A stretch of DNA of 64,000 nt from Capsicum annuum (lineage: Eukaryota; Streptophyta; Magnoliopsida; Solanales; Solanaceae). Position numbers and translations under genes: made by a program. The DNA lies in assembly GCF_002878395.1 (NCBI RefSeq), contig NC_061115.1:219507442-219571441 (forward strand). The letters are read 5' to 3'. This document shows positions 44,398 to 53,461 of the stretch, piece by piece. The notes under the pieces are model-generated. The model did no database searches and was not told the DNA's origin. It saw only the letters and a program-made list of their open reading frames with translations. Position 1 is the stretch's first letter. Every line of letters begins with the position of its first letter.

Positions 44398-45035
44398 TGG
44401 GCATGTGGAGTTTCAATTTTCGTAACAGTGTGTGCCTGAAGGTAAGAGTGTGTTCCGAACTGCTGTCGCTAATGTAAACCAGCCTATGCAGCGACTGCAA
44501 AAATTTGAAGGGTTGAAACCTCCTAGCAGTGTTGACAATTTTGCGATCAATGTCTGTATGCAAGTCTGACTCTGCAAAATGCGTAAAGTAGGCTATATGG
44601 TGTGCCATCTATGATACGAACCTAGTATGTTCATCACAATTATGAAAGTAAAGTACGAACTAAGTTCGAACTAGTAATCATCATTCATATGTGAAGGGGC
44701 TGTGAAGTTCCGGCAAAGGAGAAAAGATAAGATTTTTCTTCCTTTTGTTAACTTATCTTATTTCGCTGAGTATCCTTGGCTTATTAACTTGTTGTTTAAA
44801 ACTCGATGAGCTGTTCTGAAGTTTGTTTGAATCTTGGGCCTGCTGCTGTTTAAGGAAATTGGATAAACATGTCGGTATTATAATCTCACAGCGGCCGACT
44901 TTGTATGAGTAGGTATATAGACATACTGAAAGAGAGAAACTAAACAGTCTCGAGGAAAAGACCAGTTGCTCATTAGACAATAAATCAACAACCATCGTAA
45001 ACTTCTTTGAGTGTTGTAAGTGGAATACGAGATTT
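44398..45035. other. Ferredoxin intron segment without recognised features
   Basis: Moderately AT-rich. No MITE ends, SINE boxes or coding motifs seen. Short minus-strand open frames (44360-44608, 44753-44995) show no recognisable protein. Confidence 0.5.
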
Positions 45036-45039
45036 GATA

Positions 45040-45230
45040 GCTTTGTTCTTATTGATGGTGGTGTCTGTCTGTCTGAGCTAGCTTATGCACCTCAATTATT
45101 CCACCGGCTACCTACTACCTCCACCAGTATAGGTACGGGATAAATGAATCCACTAAGGCTTACTCCGCTGGAATTTGAGCTCGAGACCTCTTAGTTTTCC
45201 TTCCTCTTCATTGACCACTAGTTATCTTTC
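45040..45230 (-). mobile_element. SINE, fuller copy of the minisatellite parent
   Basis: Minus strand: ACTAAGAGGTCTCGAGCTCA (box B-like, 45176-45195), then ATCCCGTACCTATACTGGTG, GAGGTAGTAGGTAGCCGGTG, GAATAATTGAGGTGCATAAG and a tail of GACACCACCATCAATAAG. It provides the ancestral order of the modules that are amplified at 41855-43175. Confidence 0.7.
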
Positions 45231-45265
45231 ATGTGAATGGGTGGATTGACAATCAATGTATCCTT

Positions 45266-45532
45266 CGGGGTCGTTTGATAGCCAGTAAAGAGGTAACTTA
45301 TCCATGTTCTAATTTCTGTATACGTTATACGATGTTTGGCAGTTAGTACGTAAATTGGTCATGTATAAAAGTAATACGATGTTTGGTTTGTAAGTTAGAA
45401 ACACGCATAAAAACGTGTATAAGTTATGAGGGAATTGGTGTATTGTCTTATGTGGGGTAGAAGATGGAATAGCTAATGCCCGCATAACTAATACCTGCAT
45501 AATTCTTACCAATTATCATACGACCCCTTAGT
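45266..45532. mobile_element. TIR MITE (GGGGTCGTTTGATAG type)
   Basis: CGGGGTCGTTTGATAGCC at the left and AATTATCATACGACCCCTTA at the right are inverted. The arms contain paired ATACGATGTTTGG and TAACTTATCC/TATAAGTTATG motifs. About 267 bases, typical hAT-like MITE size. Confidence 0.75.
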
Positions 45533-46346
45533 GTTTGCAAGCAGCAGAATTTTGTACAAGAAAGAATTTTACGTCGGATAGTTGCTTTTTTCTAATCAAA
45601 TACTATTAGAATCGGAATTATGTTATAAAGTGGAAGATAAAGCCTTTTGAGAAGTGGCATGGGTTTAGGGGATACTGATCCAAGTCATTTGAAGGCAAAT
45701 ATTTCTATTTTCCTCTTAAATTTGTTCGGAGAGTGTAGATGCAATTACGTTTGGTTCTGGAAACTGCATAGTTCACTTTTAGTACTCTGTCAGCATCTCC
45801 ACCAATTCAGTATCTTAGAAACCAAACTCGAACTTCAACTTGCAGCCCAAACTTGTGAAAACTCGGCCTGCTTATGCTTGCTTGATCTCTCCATATACCA
45901 ACTTAAGTGAATCCCAGAATTGAGATAACGCTAAGAGTTTGGGTTTTACCCTCGGCTAGAATTTTGGTTTCTCGTTGCTGTGTATGGCATATCCAGCACA
46001 TAGTTGGATGCTAATGACATTCCCTATAGTTGCTGGTAGTGCATTGTATTGGGAATGTTGCACCCACTGCTACTTCTATGCCATCTCTGCATGATATTGA
46101 AACCAACAACGTACCTAGTGTAATCCCACAAGTGGGGGTTGAGGAAGGTAGAGTGTGCGCGACCTTACCGCTACCTTGGGAGTAAAGAGGTTTCAAGAAC
46201 CATCATTAGGACTTTGTGTTCATCTGCGCTGAAGCACACATGCTTTATCTCGCTATTTAGCAGAAAGATTTTCGTTTAGATTATGGTCTATAATGTTGAC
46301 GGAGTAATTTACCTTATTAATCAAACAATGCTATGTAGGTGCAGGT
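45533..46346 (+). other. End of the ferredoxin leader intron
   Basis: No gene. A SINE fragment lies at 46098-46192 (AGTGTAATCCCACAAGTGGG, GGTAGAGTGTGCGCGACC, TTACCGCTACC). The acceptor candidates are CTATGTAG at 46331-46338 and GTGCAG at 46339-46344; the second lies two bases before the ATG at 46347. Confidence 0.55.
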
Positions 46347-46799
46347 ATGTCGACGGTAAGCATTCCTTCAGGTTCTTTGCTCAAAGTTGCACCATCAATT
46401 AGATCCTCAACCTTTTCCAAGTCCCAAGTCTCTTTACGTTCCATAAAGAGCGTTTCTAAAGCATTTGGCTTGAAGTCGTCGTCCTCCTTCAAAGTCTCTG
46501 CAATGGCAACGTACAAGGTGAAACTGATCGACCGTGATGGTAACGAGAATGAAATTGAAGTAGCCGATGATCAATACATCCTCGATGCAGTGGAGGAAGA
46601 TGGAATGGAGCTGCCTTACTCATGCAGGGCTGGTTCTTGCTGTACTTGTGCTGGCCAGTTGGTTTCTGGATCAGTTGACCAATCCGAAGGTGCATTTCTC
46701 GACGATGATCAAATGGAGAAGGGCTACTTGCTGACTTGTATTTCATATCCGAGATCCGACTGTGTTATTCACACACATAAAGAAGAAGACGTCGTTTGA
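46347..46799 (+). CDS. FD3: Plastid [2Fe-2S] ferredoxin, type III (non-photosynthetic)
   Basis: 150 residues in one exon. Residues 1-52 are Ser-rich, Lys/Arg-containing and poor in acids, a plastid transit peptide; mature start probably near MATYKVKL (53). The plant ferredoxin domain follows: [20 protein letters not shown], the cluster loop [12 protein letters not shown] and LLTCISYP. Ligands are Cys93, Cys98, Cys101 and Cys131. Extra Cys99 (the usual residue is Ser or Thr) and Cys139 are present. DQYILDA and [11 protein letters not shown] are typical of Arabidopsis FD3 and other type III ferredoxins, which pass electrons from FNR to nitrite reductase, sulfite reductase and Fd-GOGAT in roots and other non-green plastids. 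The start is preceded by a splice acceptor, so a 5' UTR intron is likely. Downstream lies a TS SINE tail at about 46980-47025. Confidence 0.93.
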   Translation: MSTVSIPSGSLLKVAPSIRSSTFSKSQVSLRSIKSVSKAFGLKSSSSFKVSAMATYKVKLIDRDGNENEIEVADDQYILDAVEEDGMELPYSCRAGSCCTCAGQLVSGSVDQSEGAFLDDDQMEKGYLLTCISYPRSDCVIHTHKEEDVV

Positions 46800-46974
46800 A
46801 AATGTTCGAGTTTATTTTTCTTCGAGGGGACCTCGAAAATTGAAGAGTGGCACAAATCTTGTGCCATAAACGTGGAAAAGAAATAAATCAAGAAACTGTA
46901 TGCTAATGGTGATGATATCTGTGTCTGGTTTATGGCACAATGTTGCAATTTGTTTTTTGGCAAACGTCATATCG

Positions 46975-47035
46975 ATTTATATGCGCATAGTGGGAGCTTT
47001 AATGCACCGGGCTGCCGTTTATCCATTTGAAAACT
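46975..47035 (+). mobile_element. TS SINE 3' end fragment
   Basis: TATGCGCATAGTGGGAGCTT and AATGCACCGGGCTGCCG match the TS SINE 3' end. It lies about 180 bases after the ferredoxin stop and may mark the end of its 3' UTR. Confidence 0.6.
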
Positions 47036-47199
47036 GTTGAACTTGGGTTTATTGAACATGTTTGATGCTTTATCAGAGTTTTGGTGTTTGTTCACTATGG
47101 ATGATATTTTCTATATTAGAAGTTTGACTCATCTATGTCCTCGTCGTTACAATTTTGGCTCAAATTTGTCTTTAGTCATTAATGACAAATGCATGTTTG

Positions 47200-47400
47200 A
47201 GTATTTGACTATACTACAACATACCGGTGTATTTTTACAAGTGAGGTTTACAAGAGTATGGTGTACTATCACAAGTGGGGTCTACAAGAGTACAGTGTAT
47301 GAGACCTTACGCTTATCTTTGAGAGACAGTGTTTTTTTTCTTATAGACGCTCCACTCATGGGATTTTATTGGGTATGTTGTTCTCTACTTGTATATTTGA
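47200..47400. mobile_element. SINE copies in opposite orientation
   Basis: CTACAACATACCGGTGTATT and ACAAGTGGGGTCTACAAGAG, with AGTGTATGAGACCTTACG, represent one SINE on the plus strand. CACTCATGGGATTTTATTGG GTATGTTGTT at 47355-47385 is the inverted end of another copy, and its TTG tail opens the tandem repeat that follows. Confidence 0.55.
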
Positions 47401-47905
47401 CTATCAGTATTTGAAATGTCGGCGAATAAGAACTTGTTTGAGGAATTTCAACTACATTAATAATTTTCATTTACAAAACTTTGAACTCTTCTTCCCAAGG
47501 GGTATGTTGTTGTTCTCCGCTTGTGTATTTGACTATCAGTATCTGAAGTATCTGAAATATCGGCGAATAAGAACTTGTTTGAGGAATGTCAACTACATTA
47601 ATAATTTTCATTTACAAAACTTTGAACTTTTCTTCCCAAGGGGTATGTTGTTGTTCTCCGCTTGTGTATATGACTATCAATATCTGAGGTATTGGTGGCG
47701 AATAAGAACTTGTTTGAGGAATTTCAACTACATTAATAATTTTTATTTAAAAAAATTTGAACTCTTCTTCCCAGGGGGTATGTTGTTGTTCTCTGCTTGT
47801 GTATTTGACTATCAATATCTGAAATATCGACGAATAAGAATTTGTTTGAGGAATTTTAAACTAGATTAATAATTTTTATTTACAAAACTTTGAACTTTTC
47901 TTCCC
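47369..47905 (+). repeat. Four ~135-bp tandem repeats with a continuous open frame (47369-47869)
   Basis: Units begin at GGTATGTTGTT (near 47369, 47501, 47642, 47777) and contain TTGACTATCAGTATCTGAA, CGAATAAGAACTTGTTTGAG and CTTTGAACTCTTCTTCCCA. The plus frame is open for 166 codons, with units of 44, 47 and 45 residues (DYQYLKY, RRIRTCLRN, YINNF, ELFFP). Length differences are multiples of three. No start-site context, domain or homologue is recognised; it could be a young repetitive ORF or chance. Confidence 0.75.
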
Positions 47906-48354
47906 ATGGGGAATACACAAAACATTGAACTTGTCATTTGCTTGAACAAATGAACAACTAAACTTTTAACTAATCTATTTTAAAACAAGAATTAGTCACC
48001 AAAATGGAGTTGTTTTAATTTTATTAACAACCAAAACTAAGTCACATCCAACATGGCTAATAATATAATCTTTCACCTACTAAGAAACTAAGCATCTTTC
48101 ATAATAAAACAACAATATAACAAGTAGCACAACAAGCCAAAGTTTAAAAAATTTATAGCATTTCAACTAAATAATTTTCAATCATATAGATATATTATCT
48201 CCATCACTAAAAAAGTGCAAAAATACTTATTTTAATTCAACATGCCAAACACAAGTTCAATTTCAATATAAAACGCAACCTGGTGAACTAAAACTCCCGC
48301 TATGACATCAAAAGTCTATTGTACGTAACCTCAGTTAACATTTCTGCAACGGGG
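47906..48354. other. Convergent intergenic region
   Basis: AT-rich spacer between the ferredoxin 3' side and the 3' end of the minus-strand gene. No repeat ends or coding motifs identified. Confidence 0.5.
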
Positions 48355-48972
48355 TTATGACTCTGACCATCGACGAGTCGTCGATCGCTTGAGGAGTGCT
48401 GAACCGGATCCAGACCCTGGCATGTCCGGTTCAGCACTCCGCACATTGACCACCACCTGTTTTTCTCCGGACCCGATTTTCAAAGCAGCCCTAACCTTTT
48501 TCCAAAACCCGGTTCGAATTGTCCTACCCTCTTTCTTTGACTTGGACCGGCGAACCCGACCGGTGCATGACACTTTAGGTGAACCCGGTTCAGACAATAC
48601 TTGCTTCAATGTCTTTCTTCCCGGTTCAGACCGGCTTCTAGTGAACCGCGATTTTTGTTTCGCTCCCTTATTTACACGTGGATCGGTAGAGATAGATTTT
48701 CGAGCTCTGGGAATGGAAAAAAGCGATGGATTTTGGTTATTATGAGATATCATTTTAGGGTTTTTGTTATTGGCTTTACCTGAAAATGCAAATTTCATTG
48801 AGGTTTTTCTTTGCATGGCTGCATTTTGATCAAACCAATCTCTTTCTGAATCTTTAGAAAGCCAAAATGACTCTGGTGGATCATAATAGGAAAATCCCTC
48901 TGGAGAATTTTCGATATGTTCTTCATCGTTTGTTAGGGTTTGTTGGTAATCATGATCATGTTGTAGAGACAT
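48355..48972 (-). CDS. Conserved plant-specific protein of unknown function
   Basis: 205 residues, single exon. The ATG at 48972-48970 (MSLQHDHDYQQ) is the first ATG; the frame runs open a little further up but without an ATG. The N-terminus is acidic and contains YYDPPESFWLSKDSERDWFD followed by NAAMQRKTS. The middle is Ser/Lys-rich. Then SEPGSPKVSCTGRVRRSKSK and GFWKKVRAALKIG; the C-terminus is basic and Ser-rich, ending RRWSES. The pairing of a WFD-N-A block with PKVSCxGRVR and a C-terminal FWxxxxA helix recurs in a family of small plant proteins with no known biochemical role. The basic C-terminal half suggests nuclear or nucleic-acid contact, which is speculation. TATA-like CATATATATAGA lies at about 49013-49024 on the minus strand, 40-50 bases upstream. 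Confidence 0.82.
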   Translation of the reverse strand: MSLQHDHDYQQTLTNDEEHIENSPEGFSYYDPPESFWLSKDSERDWFDQNAAMQRKTSMKFAFSGKANNKNPKMISHNNQNPSLFSIPRARKSISTDPRVNKGAKQKSRFTRSRSEPGRKTLKQVLSEPGSPKVSCTGRVRRSKSKKEGRTIRTGFWKKVRAALKIGSGEKQVVVNVRSAEPDMPGSGSGSALLKRSTTRRWSES

Positions 48973-49580
48973 AGTCAACGCGAATTCAGGATTCAGGGAT
49001 TCAGACGTTGTGTCTATATATATGGCTTTTGAATTGAGAGAGCTAGAATTGGATTCTGAAATATATATCTAACTCTATTTGTACTACAAGGGTTCGTAGT
49101 ACTAGCTATCTAGGTTCTGCCAAACTCGTAAACTTGCATGTGATGATTGGCCTATATAGCTAGTGCGTGGTGCTTGCAGCTGCTTTTCCTATTTCGGCTT
49201 GAGTTGAAAATACTAATACCGAAAAAGAATACAAACTTTTCGATGTTTCAAACTCGATTGAGAAAATATTGTTGGAATTTCAAGAACTTTGGGAGTATAG
49301 AAGGGAGAATTTTCTTTTTCTTTTTTTTTTTTTGGATGAAAAAGTCTAGCAAATAAATTTTGAATGTGTTGTAAGAGAAAATATGAGATAAAAGAGTAAG
49401 ATATAAATGGAAGAAGAACTAGGGGGTGGGAGTAGGGTGGGGTGGGGGTGGGGTTCATAGTAGGGAGGTGGAAAAAGGTGAGAGTTTTCCAACATGAAAG
49501 TTGACAAGAAGTCATGATCAAGGTGGTTGCAAAATTAAATGAGTCAATGACATACAAATAGAATTTTGGGAGATAATTAT
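48973..49580 (-). promoter_or_regulatory. Upstream region of the unknown-function gene
   Basis: TATA-like sequence near 49013-49024. A G-rich tract on the plus strand at 49421-49470 (AGGGGGTGGGAGTAGGGTGG, GGTGGGGGTGGGG) lies about 450 bases upstream of the ATG and could form a quadruplex. No gene is supported in the region. Confidence 0.45.
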
Positions 49581-49582
49581 TA

Positions 49583-49838
49583 CTCCCTCCGTTTCAGAAT
49601 AAATGAATTGTTGAATTTTGACACACAAATTAAGAAAAAATCATTACAGACATAAATTTAATACAATTTTTCATTTTTACCCCAAAAAAGAAAAAAGTTG
49701 ACCTTGATAATAACTTTTTAAAAGTTAATTAGTTGTCAAATCATAAGGGTAAATTTGAAAAAAAATTCAACGATTCGCTTATTTTGAAACACCAATAAAT
49801 ACTCCAATAATTCATTTATTACGAAACAGAAGGAGTAG
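49583..49838. mobile_element. Stowaway MITE
   Basis: TACTCCCTCCGTTTCAGAAT at the left and GAAACAGAAGGAGTA at the right are inverted, matching the CTCCCTCCGTTT ends of Stowaway with TA target. It contains AAAAAGTTGACC and CGCTTATTTTGAAAC. About 256 bases. Confidence 0.85.
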
Positions 49839-49910
49839 TATTTAGGAAAAATAATCAGTAGGAAAATAAATTTTTTGTTAAAGGGTGTGTAAGATTCTAT
49901 AATTTTACGA

Positions 49911-50235
49911 GAGATAAAGCATGTTGTACCCCTCGAACTATGATCAAAGTTGCTACAACATACTCCAACTTTACATGGGTCCTATTACCCTCCTGAACTC
50001 AATTTTAGAATATTTTTGTCATCCTTTTTTGCTGACATGGTACCTTTAATACATAAAAATGAGATTCACGTCAAAAATGCCACGTCAACTAAAAAGGTGC
50101 CACATCAGCTAAAAAGGGTGATAAAAATACACTAAAGTTGAGTTCTGAGCGGTAATAAAATCCTTGAGAAGTTTGAGTATATCGGAGTAAATTTGGTCAT
50201 AGTTCGGGGTTTTTTAGATATTAGATGCTTTACTC
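49911..50235. mobile_element. Hairpin MITE family A, copy 9
   Basis: GAGATAAAGCATGTTGTACC at the left and ATTAGATGCTTTACTC at the right. Arms hold ATGGGTCCTATTACCCTCCT; centre has TGCCACGTCAAC and GTGCCACATCAGC. Confidence 0.85.
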
Positions 50236-51164
50236 TTATTTCAATCTCAACTAATTGACATATACTATGTTTATACCCCATTGTCTTTAATATAATTCTT
50301 GTTTACATTATGATCAGGTCTTTTTTATCGGCAGTTATGGAGCCATGATTTTCATTAAAAGATTTCAAAATTTAAAAAAGTAAAAACACTAACTAGCGGA
50401 AAGGAATTCGACGTCTGTTATATATACGTAAAAAATAATTTCAATTCGCTTGAGAGATTCGAACGAAACCCCGACCAAGCTAATTTCGCGCCTTTTGAGG
50501 ACATATTTGTCGCCATGCATGCAATCACGCACTAATTATTGGAAAATTAGTCTTTATAAAAAAGTGGCTGCATTTTAAATGAGGTACTCATGTTCCATTA
50601 TTTAAAATTTTCAAATATAAATAGTAGTACAACAAAAAAGAAAATTATATATGTTGGATTGTTGGCTTTGGTTAATTTGGGCAGCCATATATATACTATC
50701 ATCGTCTCAAATTATTTATCATTTTAGAAGTTTAAGATAAATTAGGATAGTAAATTTAGAGAGCGCCCGCCTCCCATTCAAACGTATCCCTTACAACCTG
50801 CTTATCCTTTCTCTATTTTATCCTTAATAGTAATTATTTTTGAAGATTAAAGACACCTCAACTATAGAGGGATGACACATAAATAAGTAAATATTCGACG
50901 AAGAGAGATTACATTATAAGATAAAAATAAGGTTAAGGTAGCCAAAACCCTTCTTAGTTTCTGTTGTTTTCTTAAAGGGCATATATAACAGAAACACGAT
51001 CAATAATTTGAGACGGAGGAAGTGTTTTGTTAGTTTGAGTATTAATCATTGAGAAATTAAAGTGGCAGGCTGCATTTTTATATGACAAGGATATATCTGC
51101 AATGGTGTATTTGGTATAATATACATTAGAGAGAAGTATATCTATATATAATTTTCACAGCTTC
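50236..51164. other. Intergenic AT-rich region
   Basis: No gene. CATCGTCTCAAATTATTTAT (50700) and AATAATTTGAGACGGAGGAA (51006) are inverted and resemble Stowaway-like ends flanking about 300 bases. The rest has no recognised structure. Confidence 0.45.
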
Positions 51165-52085
51165 ACCCGCTTCACGGCCTGCCTAGGGGCCGCCGGTCCA
51201 TTTTTGGCCCAAAATACGCCCAGGCCCGAGCCCAACACAAGGACCGTGGGCTAACACCGATCGATTTGGTCTGAAAATGGCCTATTCGTTCCGTTTTGCC
51301 CGTTTGGCCTCCCAAATAGCTTTGCCGACCCCACCGGGCCACCCACACCCGGTCCATAGACCGCTTGGGCCGTCGGTTGATTTTAGCCCAAGATATGCTC
51401 GGGCCCCAGGCACACCCTGAGAAAGGCCTGTTCGTGTTGTTTCGCCCGTTTGACCATCCAAACGGCCCCGTCGATCCCACCGAGCCACCTTCACCCGCTC
51501 CACAGCTTGCTTGGGGGCTATCGATCAATTTTTAGCCCATAACACACCCGAGCCCACCCAGAGAACCATGGGCTAACACTTATCGATTTGACCCAAAAAT
51601 GGCCCATTCGTGCCGTTTCACCCATTTGACCACCCAAACGGCCCCGTCAACCCCATCGGGCCACCTTCCCCCGCTCCATAGCCCGCATGGGCCATTGATT
51701 GATTTTTGAGCCAAAACACGCCTGGGCCCCGGGAGCACCTTGAGAAACTGTGGGCTAACGCCCAGCTATTTGGCCCAAAAATGGCTTATTCATCCCATTT
51801 CTCCCATTTGACCACCCAAACGGCCTCGCCTATCCGGTTACGAACGGTTTGGGTGGTCAAGCGGGCTAAAACTGCATGAACGAGTCATTTTTGGACCAAA
51901 TCGATGTGCTATAACCCACAGTTTTCAGGGTTGGTCCGAGGTCCGGGTGTTTTTTGGATCGAAAATCGAGAGGTGGACCGCAAGCGGGCTGTGGATCGGC
52001 CGGGGGTAGGCCGGCGAGGCGGTTTGGGTGGTCAAACAGGCAAAACAGTCAAATGGACCATTTTCGGGCCAAATCGGTGATTGTC
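51165..52085. repeat. GC-rich ~180-bp satellite, block 1, with orientation switch near 51840
   Basis: Up to about 51838, units run in the minus sense (for example GATTTGACCCAAAAATGGCC, CGTTTCACCCATTTGACCAC, CCAAACGGCCCC; two copies are 180 bases apart at 51584 and 51764, earlier units are truncated). From about 51838 to 52085 the same motifs run in the plus sense (GGTTTGGGTGGTCAAGCGGG, CATTTTCGGGCCAAATCGG). Short minus-strand open frames here are by-products of high GC. Not matched to a named satellite. Confidence 0.8.
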
Positions 52086-53461
52086 GTGGGCATTAGTGTG
52101 CGTCTTGGGTGCACTATGTATTAGGCGCCCGCACACTACATTTATAGAGTACAACTATGTTGAATTTCAAGTGCCATGTACCAAAATGTGTGTCCTCAAG
52201 TTGGCAAGACATGCACATTGATGATTTAAAAATGAAGACAATGTGAAAAGAGAAAGCACCGCATGTTTGCTTATAACCTCTTTTGCACTAAATATTGCCG
52301 AGAACCAGGACTTTCTATAGTAAAAATGCATGTTTTTAATTACTATTTTTTTTTCTTTTAGAGGTAAAACAATCAACAAAAATAAGGAAATTACTCAATA
52401 AAATATTAATACTTGATAAAATTTAATTGCATTTTTTTCTATTTATTTTTCTTCTTTTACCAAAAATAACAAAATCAAGTAAAAATGAAAATTAGTCAAT
52501 AAAATACCTCAATAGATCCACCAAATTAAAGTCTGAACCCTTGTAGTTGGGGTAAATAATAAGTTTCTAGAGTCAAATGTAAGACCACCGCACCAAGTGG
52601 GTCTTTTGTGCTATTTTTAACACTTGTTTTAATTCACGTTTTTAATTTATTCTATCTACCTTATTTTTACAAATTTAAACGTTGAAATCGACATTCACAG
52701 CCTCCTTACCACACAATTTTTATCGTCAAACTAATTACTTTTTATCAGTTTTGGGGCTAAAGAAGTATCAAAATTACTTACCGAATTGCGGAGAAGTGTT
52801 AATTGAATAAGATAAAAGCCATTTTAAGAAAATTAGCTCGATCAAAACGCTTGTCATTGATAATTTTTAATCGAGGGATCATGGAAGCGTGTTCCATATA
52901 AATTAAGGAAGATAAAAAGGTCAACCAAAAATAGAGAGTGAAAGGAGATAGAAAAAAGTAGTTGTAAATTTGTGAAACTAAACCTTCATAACTTTGCGCT
53001 CAAATGTCCGTTTGGGGTGATTTTTATTTTGAATTTGCGTTTTTTTTAGATCTATGCGGACAAACTATCTCAAGGCAATTTGGTCGAGCTGATTTTCTGA
53101 AAAACGACTTTTATCCCATTCAATCGACACTTTCCCCTAATTCGATATGCAATGTTCATTCTTCTTTAACCAAAAAAGTGATGAAAAGTAAACGATTGAA
53201 GATCAAAATAGCATAGTAAGGTGGATGCGAATGTCAATTTAAACATTTGAAAGTCAATTTTCTAAAATGAGGTAGATAGCATAGGTGAACAATATAAAAT
53301 TTAAAAAGTGTATACACTTAAGGCCAACTTGACTTAGTGGTCTTGCATTAGACTCTAGAAACTTGCTCTTTTACCTCAACTACAAGGGTTCAAACCTAAA
53401 GGAATGCATTGATATATTTTGTTGACTAATATTTTCACCTAATGTTGAAAATCGCAAATAG
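52086..53461. mobile_element. Fold-back-type element or composite inside the satellite
   Basis: 52483-52850 and 53070-53447 are long imperfect inverted repeats (about 370-380 bases each) around a ~220-base loop. Matched points include ACCCTTGTAGTTGGGGTAAA with TTTACCTCAACTACAAGGGT, and GAATAAGATAAAAGCCATTT with the inverted 53120s. The outer parts include tRNA-like boxes (GACTTAGTGGTCTTGCATTA, AGGGTTCAAACC). 52086-52482 on the left has no clear partner. GGGCCAAATCGGTG occurs at both satellite edges, compatible with a target duplication or with the repeat unit itself. No transposase is seen. Confidence 0.65.

Noticed and set aside
45647..45910. Plus-strand 87-codon frame upstream of ferredoxin as an extra exon
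   Set aside because: No splice sites joining it to the ferredoxin frame and no recognised protein motif; treated as intron.
48389..48745. Plus-strand 118-codon frame over the unknown-function gene
   Set aside because: Antisense of a conserved minus-strand gene; its composition is explained by the sense codons.
51172..51528. Minus-strand 118-codon Gly/Trp-rich frame in the satellite
   Set aside because: It follows the GC-rich satellite composition and does not persist through the array.
53320..53400. Possible tRNA gene (GACTTAGTGGTC and GGGTTCAAACC boxes)
   Set aside because: No cloverleaf with an acceptor stem could be drawn by eye, and the same sequence is inverted at 52545-52625. It is a SINE-like part of the fold-back element.
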